From the NCBI GenBank assembly GCA_021300155.1, contig JAJTID010000023.1, forward strand, positions 1 through 51,730: a DNA stretch of 51,730 nucleotides, in the 5' to 3' direction. Position numbers and translations under genes: made by a program. A model generated the notes under the pieces. It had not been told where the DNA came from. It was given only the letters and a program-made list of their open reading frames with translations, and made no database searches. Source of the DNA: Pirellula sp. GTDB lineage: Bacteria; Planctomycetota; Planctomycetia; Pirellulales; Pirellulaceae. Every line of letters begins with the position of its first letter. The first letter of the stretch is position 1. Positions 36,993 to 45,356 of the stretch are shown piece by piece.

Positions 36993-37732
36993 AGCTGTTA
37001 ATAACCAACGACGACGGGTTCGAAGCCGATGGGTTACAAGAGCTTGCGAAACGACTCAGCAGAGATCACGAAGTATACGTGGTAGCGCCCGATTCTGGTC
37101 GAAGCTGCTGTGGTCATTCGGTGACGAATGCAGATTCGTTGCATGTGGTTCGTCATTCCGATACGGGTTGGTCAGTATCCGGCACCCCTGCCGACTGTAT
37201 ACGCATGGCTACACTGGTACTTAAGATTCAACCCGACTGGATTCTCTCGGGAGTGAACCATGGCGGCAATCTTGGGATCGACACGATTTATAGCGGAACG
37301 GTCGCAGCCGCCAGAGAAGCGACTGTACTTGGATTCCCCTCGATTGCACTTTCACAGTATATGCGTCGCGAGATTCCGAAAGACTGGAAGCAATCTGCCC
37401 AGTTTGCATCCAAGGTGCTTGACCACTTGTGGAACCTTCCTTTGCAGCCAGGCTATTTTTGGAATGTCAACTTGCCAGCGATAGCACCGATCGAGGGATT
37501 TTTTGAGGGGCAGTCACATCATTCATTTCCAATGGTCGAATGCCCTTTAGAGAAAGCCCCGTTGAGTATTTCTTACGAGCCCGATCGAGTTCATCCAGAA
37601 CATGACCTTCGTTCCACACATTTGTATCAGAGCAATTATCAGCAACGCCCAAGACAAGACGGGTCAGACGTTCACTATTGCTTTTCGGGACATGCAACAA
37701 TCACAAAGCTTGGTATTTTTGGCATAGAGTAA
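36989..37732 (+). CDS. surE: 5'/3'-nucleotidase SurE
   Basis: 247 residues. It removes phosphate from nucleoside monophosphates. The start is GTG at 36989 in a GTGA overlap with the preceding stop. The metal motif NDDGFEADGL, VVAPDSGRSCCGHSVT and SGVNHGGNLGIDTIYSGTVA are typical of SurE, as is AAREATVLGFPSIALS. Cytoplasmic, stationary-phase and stress associated in other bacteria. Translationally coupled to the aminotransferase gene. Confidence 0.95.
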   Translation: MKLLITNDDGFEADGLQELAKRLSRDHEVYVVAPDSGRSCCGHSVTNADSLHVVRHSDTGWSVSGTPADCIRMATLVLKIQPDWILSGVNHGGNLGIDTIYSGTVAAAREATVLGFPSIALSQYMRREIPKDWKQSAQFASKVLDHLWNLPLQPGYFWNVNLPAIAPIEGFFEGQSHHSFPMVECPLEKAPLSISYEPDRVHPEHDLRSTHLYQSNYQQRPRQDGSDVHYCFSGHATITKLGIFGIE

Positions 37733-37740
37733 CGTGCCCC

Positions 37741-37992
37741 ATGCAAGAAAACCCCTACCAATCCAGCACGACTTCACCAAGTTTAGCATCTACTACAACT
37801 ACTGTGCAGTTTCGGGAGTTCACTGGCAAATCGTTTTCATTTCGATTTTCTCAAAAGCAAATCCGAAATGAGATTCGCGCTTTGGCTCAATCGGCTATCG
37901 AGCACGAGATCGGCCCGAACAACGTGATCAACATTATCGAACATAGTCCGTATTCCGGCGTCTTCTCTGTGGTTGTTTGGTATCGAGCGTAG
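37741..37992 (+). CDS. Small 83-residue protein of unknown function
   Basis: The ATG at 37741 lies 8 bases after the surE stop. The first 25 residues are Ser/Thr-rich and polar; the remainder (REFTGKSFSFRFSQKQIRNE, then ALAQSAIEHEIGPNNVINII and SGVFSVVVWYRA) looks like a compact alpha/beta domain. A longer frame from 37678 runs inside surE and is unlikely. I do not recognise the family. Position at the end of a coupled operon supports a real gene. Confidence 0.65.
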   Translation: MQENPYQSSTTSPSLASTTTTVQFREFTGKSFSFRFSQKQIRNEIRALAQSAIEHEIGPNNVINIIEHSPYSGVFSVVVWYRA

Positions 37993-38155
37993 ATTCGCGA
38001 CGCAGCAACAAACACAACCCGCCCATTCGCCTTTGTCGATTCTCATAGCGTCGCGTTTGCTCGTAAACAGGGAGATATGCGCGTGTGCAAGTACCCGAGG
38101 TTCGTTAAGCTATGATCCGTGCTCGGAAAGATAAACTGACACCGCGTCTATCGGT

Positions 38156-39514
38156 TTAGAAGACAAGATTGGCTCGCAATCCGAAGAGAAGTGACGTGTC
38201 AACGTTCGGGCGTGCTGGCACAATCACTTGGGTGTCGGTGGTAAGATAAAGACGTTTGTTGACTGCAATGTTGTAGAACAGTTCGCCACCTTGCCCGTCG
38301 TTTAAATTCCCAAGTAAAGTTGACAAGAATGGTGCAACACGGCCACTCGTGCCCGAGTAGTACCAGCCCAATCCGAACGTATCGTTATCGCGCCCTCGCA
38401 ATCGGCTGTTACCGCCAATTCCTAGGCTCAGGAAGTAATGGATGGGATTGGTATCTGGATCAGCTAAACCTGCTCTTCCAAAAATCCCCCAGCCTTTCTT
38501 GCTGTCGCATGGGTCTTCGAACAAGTATTGATCAAAGTTGTAAGTAAAAGCCCACGAATCGGACTGCCGAGCGATTGGAACATTCGGGAGAACGACAAGT
38601 GGTGATTGATTGAGAGAAGCAAAATCCCTACTGCTCCAAATTGCGCCAAACAATTGGTGTCCGCGCATCCCTAAAAAGTTTGTTGGTATTCTGAGTTCTG
38701 GAGATAGAACAGCGCCATCTGCGAACAACTCACTTAGTCCATCCGTTTCGGTTGTATCGCGAGTATTTAGAACGAGGAAATTAAAAATAGGTTCACCCTC
38801 GTTGAGGATGACAAACCCCGTTCCTAGCGTGGAATAGGCGACGGTACGCAGTCCGATTGGATTGACAACAAACGCGGCGTTCGAGAACTGGTGGATACCT
38901 CGACCATGAGCAAACGCGTTGGCATCACCATCGAGTGTGTCTAGCTTCCCTGCGTACAACGCGAATGACTCGGATAACGCTTGCGTGAAGAGCAAGTTGG
39001 TAATGTAAATCTTTTCGGAATCGGCTACCGGCAAATCGGCAGCCAAGTTTGGAGGAAGTAACGATCCTGTTGCTCCTGCCAGCGCCTCACCGTATCGATG
39101 TTCGGCTCGAATCTGCAAAAACTGTCCCTGTGGTCCGCCCAGCTTATTGATATCAAGATTTGCTCGATAGTCTCCGTGCCCCGAAAAACGGAAATCACGT
39201 TCCAATCCACCGACCGTGTTTCCCATGTAAAAATTAGTGAGATTATTCGTGAGTACGATACCGTTGTCGGCAAGGTTCTTTCTGAGTGCGGATTGATCTC
39301 CGGAAAACCAACCATGTAGTGTCAATTCGTTGCAAGAAGCAGAATTGCACCTGCCCTCGTCGCACGTCAGATCCGACTCGCCCGTTGTACGTTCGCATTC
39401 AGGCGCGTCGGTCGCACAAAATTCAGATGCTTGGCTGCTTATCGAAGACAGAAAGCAAAGTCCGACTATTGTCGCTTTCTGAACCTTATTTCTTATTGGC
39501 GAAATCCTGGGCAT
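38156..39514 (-). CDS. OprB-type carbohydrate porin
   Basis: 452 residues. A signal peptide (about 1-29, ending SSQAS) is followed by a Cys-rich stretch (CATDAPECERTTGESDLTCD to SCNEL) and a beta-barrel with alternating hydrophobic strands. The pattern LTLHGWFSGDQSALRKNLAD, FRFSGHGDYRANLDINKLGG, ALYAGKLDTLDGDANAFAHG and the terminal LLFGLRANLVF with a final Phe match the OprB carbohydrate-selective porins of the outer membrane. The Cys-rich insert before the barrel is unusual and could form disulfides. Single gene. Confidence 0.85.
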   Translation of the reverse strand: MPRISPIRNKVQKATIVGLCFLSSISSQASEFCATDAPECERTTGESDLTCDEGRCNSASCNELTLHGWFSGDQSALRKNLADNGIVLTNNLTNFYMGNTVGGLERDFRFSGHGDYRANLDINKLGGPQGQFLQIRAEHRYGEALAGATGSLLPPNLAADLPVADSEKIYITNLLFTQALSESFALYAGKLDTLDGDANAFAHGRGIHQFSNAAFVVNPIGLRTVAYSTLGTGFVILNEGEPIFNFLVLNTRDTTETDGLSELFADGAVLSPELRIPTNFLGMRGHQLFGAIWSSRDFASLNQSPLVVLPNVPIARQSDSWAFTYNFDQYLFEDPCDSKKGWGIFGRAGLADPDTNPIHYFLSLGIGGNSRLRGRDNDTFGLGWYYSGTSGRVAPFLSTLLGNLNDGQGGELFYNIAVNKRLYLTTDTQVIVPARPNVDTSLLFGLRANLVF

Positions 39515-39920
39515 CTTAAAACATCCCTATTCTTGTCAACATTCAAGTTTATCCGTGGCATGCAACCAATATTTTTGATCATCGATACAATCTTCTCGAA
39601 AACCGCGCAGAAATCTGTAGGTTGCCATAACACGAAAATCGCTAGCATTTCCTTGCAGCATCTAGGTAGACTTTGCCGCCTCATCGGTGGGCAAAACGGT
39701 TCAGAGTCGTCGGAACCACAAAAATACGTCGCGAATGTCGCAGACATTCTACTCTTCAAAATAATGCCCTATTGAGATCGGCCTTTGACACGCTTAGACT
39801 GTTCGTTGCTTAACAACGGTTCGAGCATTAACAACGGTTCGAGCAATAGTTTGCTTAGAACATGTCCATCTTCGAACCGAACTCGTTGCTTGTTCGACTC
39901 TCCAACAACGGATACTTTAC
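39515..39920. other. Divergent intergenic region upstream of porin and sulfatase
   Basis: 406 bases separate the starts of the porin (minus) and sulfatase (plus). The porin side shows nothing I can name. Nearer the sulfatase there is an 18-base tandem duplication, listed separately. The shared upstream region could coordinate uptake and desulfation of a sulfated glycan; that is inference. Confidence 0.5.
39811..39845 (+). repeat. Direct repeat upstream of the sulfatase gene
   Basis: TAACAACGGTTCGAGCA occurs at 39811-39827 and exactly again at 39829-39845, an 18-base period, about 75 bases upstream of the sulfatase start. Tandem copies at this place could be a regulator binding site. It is also possible that they are a recent duplication without function. 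Confidence 0.55.
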
Positions 39921-41504
39921 ATGCGGTACTTCATGAACTCGGCACGCTTTATAGCGTTGCTTCTTCCATTTTGCTTTCTTGTGATTGCTGCTAACAATGC
40001 AAAAGCTCAATCAAAGAAACCGAACATACTTGTCATTTGGGGCGATGACATTGGAACTTGGAATGTAAGTCATAACAGCCGCGGAATGATGGGCTACAAG
40101 ACACCCAACATTGACCGGATCGCCCGCGAAGGAATTGCATTCACGGATTACTACGGCCAACAGAGTTGCACAGCGGGCCGTGCGGCGTTTATCAGCGGTT
40201 CTGTCCCCGTTCGATCTGGAATGACTAAAGTTGGAATTCCGAGTGCCAAAGAAGGTTGGCAGAAAACGGACTGTACCATGGCAACGATCTTGAAGAGTCA
40301 AGGCTATGCCACGGGTCAATTCGGAAAGAATCATCAAGGCGATCGCGACGAGCATCTGCCAACCATGCACGGATTTGACGAGTTCCTCGGCAATCTCTAT
40401 CACTTGAATGCGGAAGAGGAACCGGAGAATGAGGACTATCCTCGTGATAAGAAATTACCCAACGGCAAAACTTTTCTCGAGCAGTTCGGCCCACGTGGAG
40501 TGCTTCATTGCAAAGCAGATGGAAAGGGAGGGCAGACGATCAAGAATACGGGATTGTTGACCAAAAAGAGAATGGAAACAATCGATGAAGAGACACTTGC
40601 GGCTGCGAAAGAGTTTATTACTCGTCAGCACAAGGAAGGGAAGCCATTCTTCTGCTGGTGGAACGGTACTCGGATGCATTTCCGAACGCACGTGAAGAAA
40701 GAAAACCGCCACGCGGGTAATGATGAATACACCGACGGTATGATCGAGCATGATGGGCATGTTGGCGAATTGCTAAAACTGATCGATGACCTCGGTTTGG
40801 CAGAGAACACGGTCATTCAGTATTCGACCGACAATGGTCCTCACTACAACACTTGGCCAGACGCTGGAACAATGCCTTTCCGAAGCGAAAAGAACTCGAA
40901 CTGGGAGGGCGCGTATCGAGTACCTTGCTTCATCAAATGGCCTGGATATTTCCCTGCTGGTGAAACGCTTAACGGAATAGTATCCCATGAAGATTGGCTA
41001 CCGACGTTCGCGTCGATTGCAGGCGCACCGGACATCAAGGAGAAATTGCTTACCGGTGTGGAGCTTAACGGTCGAAAGTATCGAAACCACATAGATGGAT
41101 ACAATCAACTCGACTATTTGAGTGGCAAAGTCAAGGAGTCTCCACGCAAGGAGTTCATTTACGTTAATGACGATGGCCAAATCGTTGCGATGCGTTACGA
41201 AGCTTGGAAAGCGGTCTTCCTGGAAAACCGCGGTGAGGCCTTTGGGGTTTGGCGAGAGCCGTTTGTCGAACTTCGCGTTCCATTGCTGTTCAATTTGCGT
41301 CGAGATCCCTTCGAACGCGCTCAACACAACTCAAACACGTACAACGATTGGTTCCTCGATCGAGTCTTCGTCTTAGCTCCAATGCAGCAACTAGCTGCCA
41401 AATTTCTGGTCTCGATGAAGGATTATCCACCCAGCCAGACCGCTGGTTCCTTCAATCTGGAGAAAGTTCAAAAGCAGATCGAAGCGTCTATTAGCGGAAA
41501 ATAG
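39921..41504 (+). CDS. Secreted sulfatase with a CTAGR active-site motif
   Basis: 527 residues. A signal peptide (about 1-29, ending AKAQ) directs export. The alkaline-phosphatase-fold sulfatase core shows KKPNILVIWGDDIGTWN with metal Asp42-Asp43, then YGQQSCTAGRAAFISGSVPV. C83 in CTAGR is the residue expected to become formylglycine; the usual motif is CxPxR, and this is the CxAxR variant. FGKNHQGDRDEHLP, STDNGPHY and SEKNSNWEGAYRVPCFIKWP complete the site. The substrate, probably a sulfated glycan or other sulfate ester, is not evident. Confidence 0.93.
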   Translation: MRYFMNSARFIALLLPFCFLVIAANNAKAQSKKPNILVIWGDDIGTWNVSHNSRGMMGYKTPNIDRIAREGIAFTDYYGQQSCTAGRAAFISGSVPVRSGMTKVGIPSAKEGWQKTDCTMATILKSQGYATGQFGKNHQGDRDEHLPTMHGFDEFLGNLYHLNAEEEPENEDYPRDKKLPNGKTFLEQFGPRGVLHCKADGKGGQTIKNTGLLTKKRMETIDEETLAAAKEFITRQHKEGKPFFCWWNGTRMHFRTHVKKENRHAGNDEYTDGMIEHDGHVGELLKLIDDLGLAENTVIQYSTDNGPHYNTWPDAGTMPFRSEKNSNWEGAYRVPCFIKWPGYFPAGETLNGIVSHEDWLPTFASIAGAPDIKEKLLTGVELNGRKYRNHIDGYNQLDYLSGKVKESPRKEFIYVNDDGQIVAMRYEAWKAVFLENRGEAFGVWREPFVELRVPLLFNLRRDPFERAQHNSNTYNDWFLDRVFVLAPMQQLAAKFLVSMKDYPPSQTAGSFNLEKVQKQIEASISGK

Positions 41505-41540
41505 TAACCATCATTCACAATGGCAGGCACACTAGATTTT

Positions 41541-41564
41541 AACGAAGCGTACTTCTGCTTCGTT
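41541..41564. terminator. Hairpin after the sulfatase gene
   Basis: AACGAAGC and GCTTCGTT form a perfect 8-bp stem around GTACTTCT, 37 bases after the sulfatase stop. No T-run adjoins on the plus strand. It likely takes part in ending transcription between convergent genes. Confidence 0.45.
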
Positions 41565-41589
41565 GTATCTCATGTGGTTGACAATTTTT

Positions 41590-41620
41590 GGTTGCAATCT
41601 TGCGTTATGAGATTGCAACC
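41590..41620. terminator. Perfect 11-bp hairpin at the convergent junction
   Basis: GGTTGCAATCT (41590-41600) and AGATTGCAACC (41610-41620) pair perfectly around a 9-base loop TGCGTTATG. It abuts the stop codon of the minus-strand DUF255 gene (41621-41623), so it is the first thing transcribed past that gene. It could serve both converging transcripts. Confidence 0.55.
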
Positions 41621-43663
41621 TTACAACGTTGTTTCGACATCGTTGCAAACGTGGTCAACACATCGATATGTCGCGATTCTTGCACCCGGCGGAAGCGTTT
41701 TTCCATGCAAATGTTCAGCTAGTGGACCATCGAGCAATCGCTGATGTTCTTCGCCATTTGCTACGACGCCCAGGACGAAGGTACGCGGCATGTACGTCTG
41801 CATGGTCGTAGCCAATGCTTCACGCAGCGAGTCTTCGTCTTTTGCGACCAATACGATTTCCGTCGTAGGTCCACTCCAGTAATCGATCGCCAATAAAAAC
41901 TGACCATAAGGGGCAGTGGATCTGGGTAAGCCCTGGCGCATCCATCGGATATGCTTTTCTGCACGAGCTAACCACGGTGTCGCGGGCATGAGTTTTGCGA
42001 TGCGCACAAGATTCATCGCCATAACACTATTTGCACTTGGCGTACTGCCGTCGTGATCATCCTTGAACCGAGAGATCAAGGGCTCGCTATATTTGCTCGT
42101 AAAGAAATAGCCTCCGGATTCATCGCCGAATTGGCTTTCGACGATTTCCATCCATCGCATCGCTTGATCCAAGAATCGATGTTTGCCTGTGCATTCGAAA
42201 AGGACGAGAAACGCGTCGATACAATATGCATAGTCCTCGAGAAATCCAGTGGTTTCTGCGACGCCCTTCCGCCAACTATGCTTCAGTTCTCCTTCGTCAT
42301 TCATCATTTGGTCCACGATCAATGATGCAGCATGGGCGGCAGCGGCCAAGTACTTTCTCTCCCCCAATGCCAATCCAGCGCGAGCCATGCTTGCGATCAT
42401 CATCCCATTCCATGAGCAAAGTACTTTGTCATCCAATCCGGGTGACGGCCTGGATGTACGAAGCTTTAATAGACGCAGTCGATCTTCCGCCAACTGTTGA
42501 CGCACCGTGTTCGTGCTCACATTAGATATCCGAGAAAGCTGTTCTAAGGATACAGCCTCATAAAGAACATTGGCTCCTTCAAAGTTACCGCCAAAGGTGA
42601 CGCCATACGCTTCGCAAAATTGGTTGCCTCTTTCTTTTCCAAGTTCTTGCAATATCTCTTCCCGAGTCCAAACGTAGTATTTGCCTTCGACTCCCTCGCT
42701 ATCGGCATCCATCGCCGAGTAGAAGCCACCCGACGCATCGGTTAAATCGGACAATACAAAGTCCAACGTTTGTCGAGCAACTTCGGCATACCTTTGATTT
42801 CGAGTTAGCAAGTAGCCATCCAAATAAGATTGAACGAGTAATGCATTGTCATAAAGCATCTTTTCGAAGTGTGGAACCAACCAGCGGTCGTCGGTACTGT
42901 AGCGAGCAAAGCCACCTGCAAGTTGGTCGTAGATTCCCCCCTGATGCATCGCGTCTAGTGTCTTCGTGATCATTTGGAGACGAGGCGCAGAAGGAATACG
43001 ACTTTCAATCGCCATCAACAGACGCAAATCCACAGCGTGCGGAAACTTTGGTGCATGTCCAAACCCTCCGTGTTTGGCATCGAACGAATCTGCAAGCGTT
43101 TGGTCTGCACGCTCGATTGATTCCTTTTCCCAGGTGGACGAAACAGGAATCGGTTCCGAGGGCGGCTTGGGTTGTAAGTGATGCGTAAGTTCGTTCGCTT
43201 GACTAAGTAGTGGCTCCCGCCGATTCTTCCAGGAATCCACCACAGCATTCAGGATGGTGTCAAAACCAGGTCGCCCCCATCGTTCCTTCGGAGGCCAGTA
43301 AGTTCCAGCGTAGAATGGCTTTCCCTCGGGCGTCAGAAAGACACTCAGCGGCCAACCTCCCGAACCTGTTAGCATCTGGACGGTCTGCATATAGATATGG
43401 TCGATGTCAGGACGCTGCTCGCGGTCGACTTTGATGGAAACGAAATTCTCGTTTAAGATTTGGGCGATTGCATGGTTTTCGAAGCTTTCATGAGCCATAA
43501 CATGGCACCAATGGCAGGCAGAATACCCTATAGAGAGGAAGATGGGTTTGTCGGCCTGCTTTGCCAGCGTAAAGGCCTCGTCGCACCAGGGATACCAATC
43601 CACGGGGTTGGATTGATGCTGAAGCAGGTAGGGGCTAGTCGAGTCGGAGAGACGGTTCGGCAT
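41621..43663 (-). CDS. Thioredoxin-fold / DUF255 protein (YyaL/SSP411-like)
   Basis: 680 residues from ATG 43663; an ATG at 43684 adds seven. The N-terminal DUF255 thioredoxin-like domain begins [20 protein letters not shown] and keeps the CxxC of [20 protein letters not shown]. It is followed by an alpha/alpha-barrel related to glycoside hydrolases and epimerases ([57 protein letters not shown]). The family is conserved from bacteria to man, but its reaction is uncertain; sugar epimerase or redox roles have been suggested. No signal peptide. Confidence 0.92.
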   Translation of the reverse strand: MPNRLSDSTSPYLLQHQSNPVDWYPWCDEAFTLAKQADKPIFLSIGYSACHWCHVMAHESFENHAIAQILNENFVSIKVDREQRPDIDHIYMQTVQMLTGSGGWPLSVFLTPEGKPFYAGTYWPPKERWGRPGFDTILNAVVDSWKNRREPLLSQANELTHHLQPKPPSEPIPVSSTWEKESIERADQTLADSFDAKHGGFGHAPKFPHAVDLRLLMAIESRIPSAPRLQMITKTLDAMHQGGIYDQLAGGFARYSTDDRWLVPHFEKMLYDNALLVQSYLDGYLLTRNQRYAEVARQTLDFVLSDLTDASGGFYSAMDADSEGVEGKYYVWTREEILQELGKERGNQFCEAYGVTFGGNFEGANVLYEAVSLEQLSRISNVSTNTVRQQLAEDRLRLLKLRTSRPSPGLDDKVLCSWNGMMIASMARAGLALGERKYLAAAAHAASLIVDQMMNDEGELKHSWRKGVAETTGFLEDYAYCIDAFLVLFECTGKHRFLDQAMRWMEIVESQFGDESGGYFFTSKYSEPLISRFKDDHDGSTPSANSVMAMNLVRIAKLMPATPWLARAEKHIRWMRQGLPRSTAPYGQFLLAIDYWSGPTTEIVLVAKDEDSLREALATTMQTYMPRTFVLGVVANGEEHQRLLDGPLAEHLHGKTLPPGARIATYRCVDHVCNDVETTL

Positions 43664-43744
43664 GGATTTGTCTACTTGTCCCATGGCCCCTTTGCAAAGG
43701 GTTAATATGGGTTAGGAGAAATAGTATTGTTTGAATAAACTGGG

Positions 43745-45340
43745 GTGATTGTAGTCGACGATCCATTTGAAACCATCGCATCGAGACCTGTTGTGAAGTC
43801 TGCGTCAAGTATTTCCAAAACGATCATTCTGGGTGTATTGCTGCCAGCATCGCTTATTGCGCTGGGTGTTGGAACATACCTAGCCATGGGGAGCCAGGAA
43901 CCGAAACAAGCCCCCAAGGATGGCAAAGACAGCGTCAGCAAATTGCTGAAATTGCCAATCGTGTCCGTTTCGCCGATCAAAAGCTACTCGGGAACGCGGT
44001 CATTAGATGTCACACTCAACGGAACTGTTGTGCCATATCGGCAAGTGACATTGGCTGCTGAGGTCGCGGGAAGAGTCAAAGTGAAGAGTGAGAATTGTAG
44101 AACCGGGCGATTTGTGCATAAAGGGGATCCGTTGTTCGAATTGGATTCCCGTGATTTTGAATTGGATGTCGAGCGTCTTCAGGCCTTGCGTGATAGCGAG
44201 TATGCCCAACAACGTGAGTTGGACCAAGAGATTGCGAATGCGAAAAAGTCCCTAGAACTAGCTGACGAAGATCTTGCGATTCAAACGCGTGAATTAAAGA
44301 GGATCGAATCGTTGCCACCAGGTATGACAAGTGCAACTGAACTAGACCAATCGAGACGTTCACGCATTACGAGCGCCAATCAACGACAGACGATTCAAAA
44401 TCAAATGCAATTGCTGGAGACTCGCAGAAATAGACTGCGATTAGCAGAAAAACTGGCAGCGTCTCAATTGCAACAAGCGCAATTGAATCTGGAACGCACC
44501 AAGGTGACTTCCCCCATCGACGGAGTCATCGTCAATGAAATGGTTCAAGAGGATTCATTTGTTCAAAAAGGTGCGTCGCTATGCATTATTAGTGACACCG
44601 ATCGCGTTGAGGTTTCTTGCAATTTAAGAACGGACCAGCTGCTTTTGGTTTTGGAGCAAACGCGATCTAACAGTGGGTCCGCTCCTTCTTCGCGTGTGTT
44701 GCAATCCTCGAGTTACGAACTGCCTCCAACACCTGTAACGATCTCTTATCGAGTCTCAGGACGTGAAGAAACGGTTTATGAATGGAAAGGAATCTTAAGT
44801 CGATATGAGGGAATCGGACTCGACGCGCAAACACGAACTGTGCCGATTCGAATCAGTGTCGACAACCCACGAGACGTTTCCAAGAACGGTAAACCAATCG
44901 ATGAAAAGTCGAATGGAGGTTTGCCTGCATTGGTAAGCGGAATGTTTGTGGATATTGCGATTCACACACAACCCTTGAATAGGTTAGTTCTTATTCCAAA
45001 GCTCGCGTTGAAACCAGGAAACCAGATTTGGACCTTTCAACAGGATCCTTCCATTATTGCGAGCGAAGAAAGTGGAACGGAGACTGTGGATACAGACACG
45101 GGATCGACAAAAGCGAGTTACAAACCCGATATCAAGATCGACGATTGGTCGGCCGGGCGTATCAAAGTGCAGAATTCGGTCAAAGTGATCAGTCTGATCA
45201 AACTACCGGATAACGCTAAGGAAGAATTCTGGATTGCGGAGGCGCGAGAAGGACTCGAGCCAAACACCTTAACCGTGGTTTCACCGATGGCAACGCTTAT
45301 CGGTGACGGGTCGGACAAGGCTAGATATTCACTCCAATAA
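43745..45340 (+). CDS. RND efflux periplasmic adaptor (membrane fusion protein)
   Basis: 531 residues from GTG 43745, with only a weak Shine-Dalgarno. A single N-terminal membrane anchor (about 26-46, ILGVLLPASLIALGVGTYLA) is followed by a lipoyl half (VAGRVKVKSENCRTGRFVHK), a long alpha-hairpin at about 140-245 and the second lipoyl half (LERTKVTSPIDGVIVNEMVQ). A beta-barrel domain follows, and the C-terminal part is longer than in typical adaptors. It should bridge the inner-membrane pump to an outer-membrane channel. The permease follows; no TolC-like gene is in the window. Confidence 0.9.
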   Translation: MIVVDDPFETIASRPVVKSASSISKTIILGVLLPASLIALGVGTYLAMGSQEPKQAPKDGKDSVSKLLKLPIVSVSPIKSYSGTRSLDVTLNGTVVPYRQVTLAAEVAGRVKVKSENCRTGRFVHKGDPLFELDSRDFELDVERLQALRDSEYAQQRELDQEIANAKKSLELADEDLAIQTRELKRIESLPPGMTSATELDQSRRSRITSANQRQTIQNQMQLLETRRNRLRLAEKLAASQLQQAQLNLERTKVTSPIDGVIVNEMVQEDSFVQKGASLCIISDTDRVEVSCNLRTDQLLLVLEQTRSNSGSAPSSRVLQSSSYELPPTPVTISYRVSGREETVYEWKGILSRYEGIGLDAQTRTVPIRISVDNPRDVSKNGKPIDEKSNGGLPALVSGMFVDIAIHTQPLNRLVLIPKLALKPGNQIWTFQQDPSIIASEESGTETVDTDTGSTKASYKPDIKIDDWSAGRIKVQNSVKVISLIKLPDNAKEEFWIAEAREGLEPNTLTVVSPMATLIGDGSDKARYSLQ

Positions 45341-45356
45341 AGCGAAGGGCGAAATC

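Noticed and set aside
39800-39850. GGTTCGA strings resembling a tRNA T-loop
   Set aside because: No acceptor, D or anticodon stems can be formed around them; they belong to the direct repeat.
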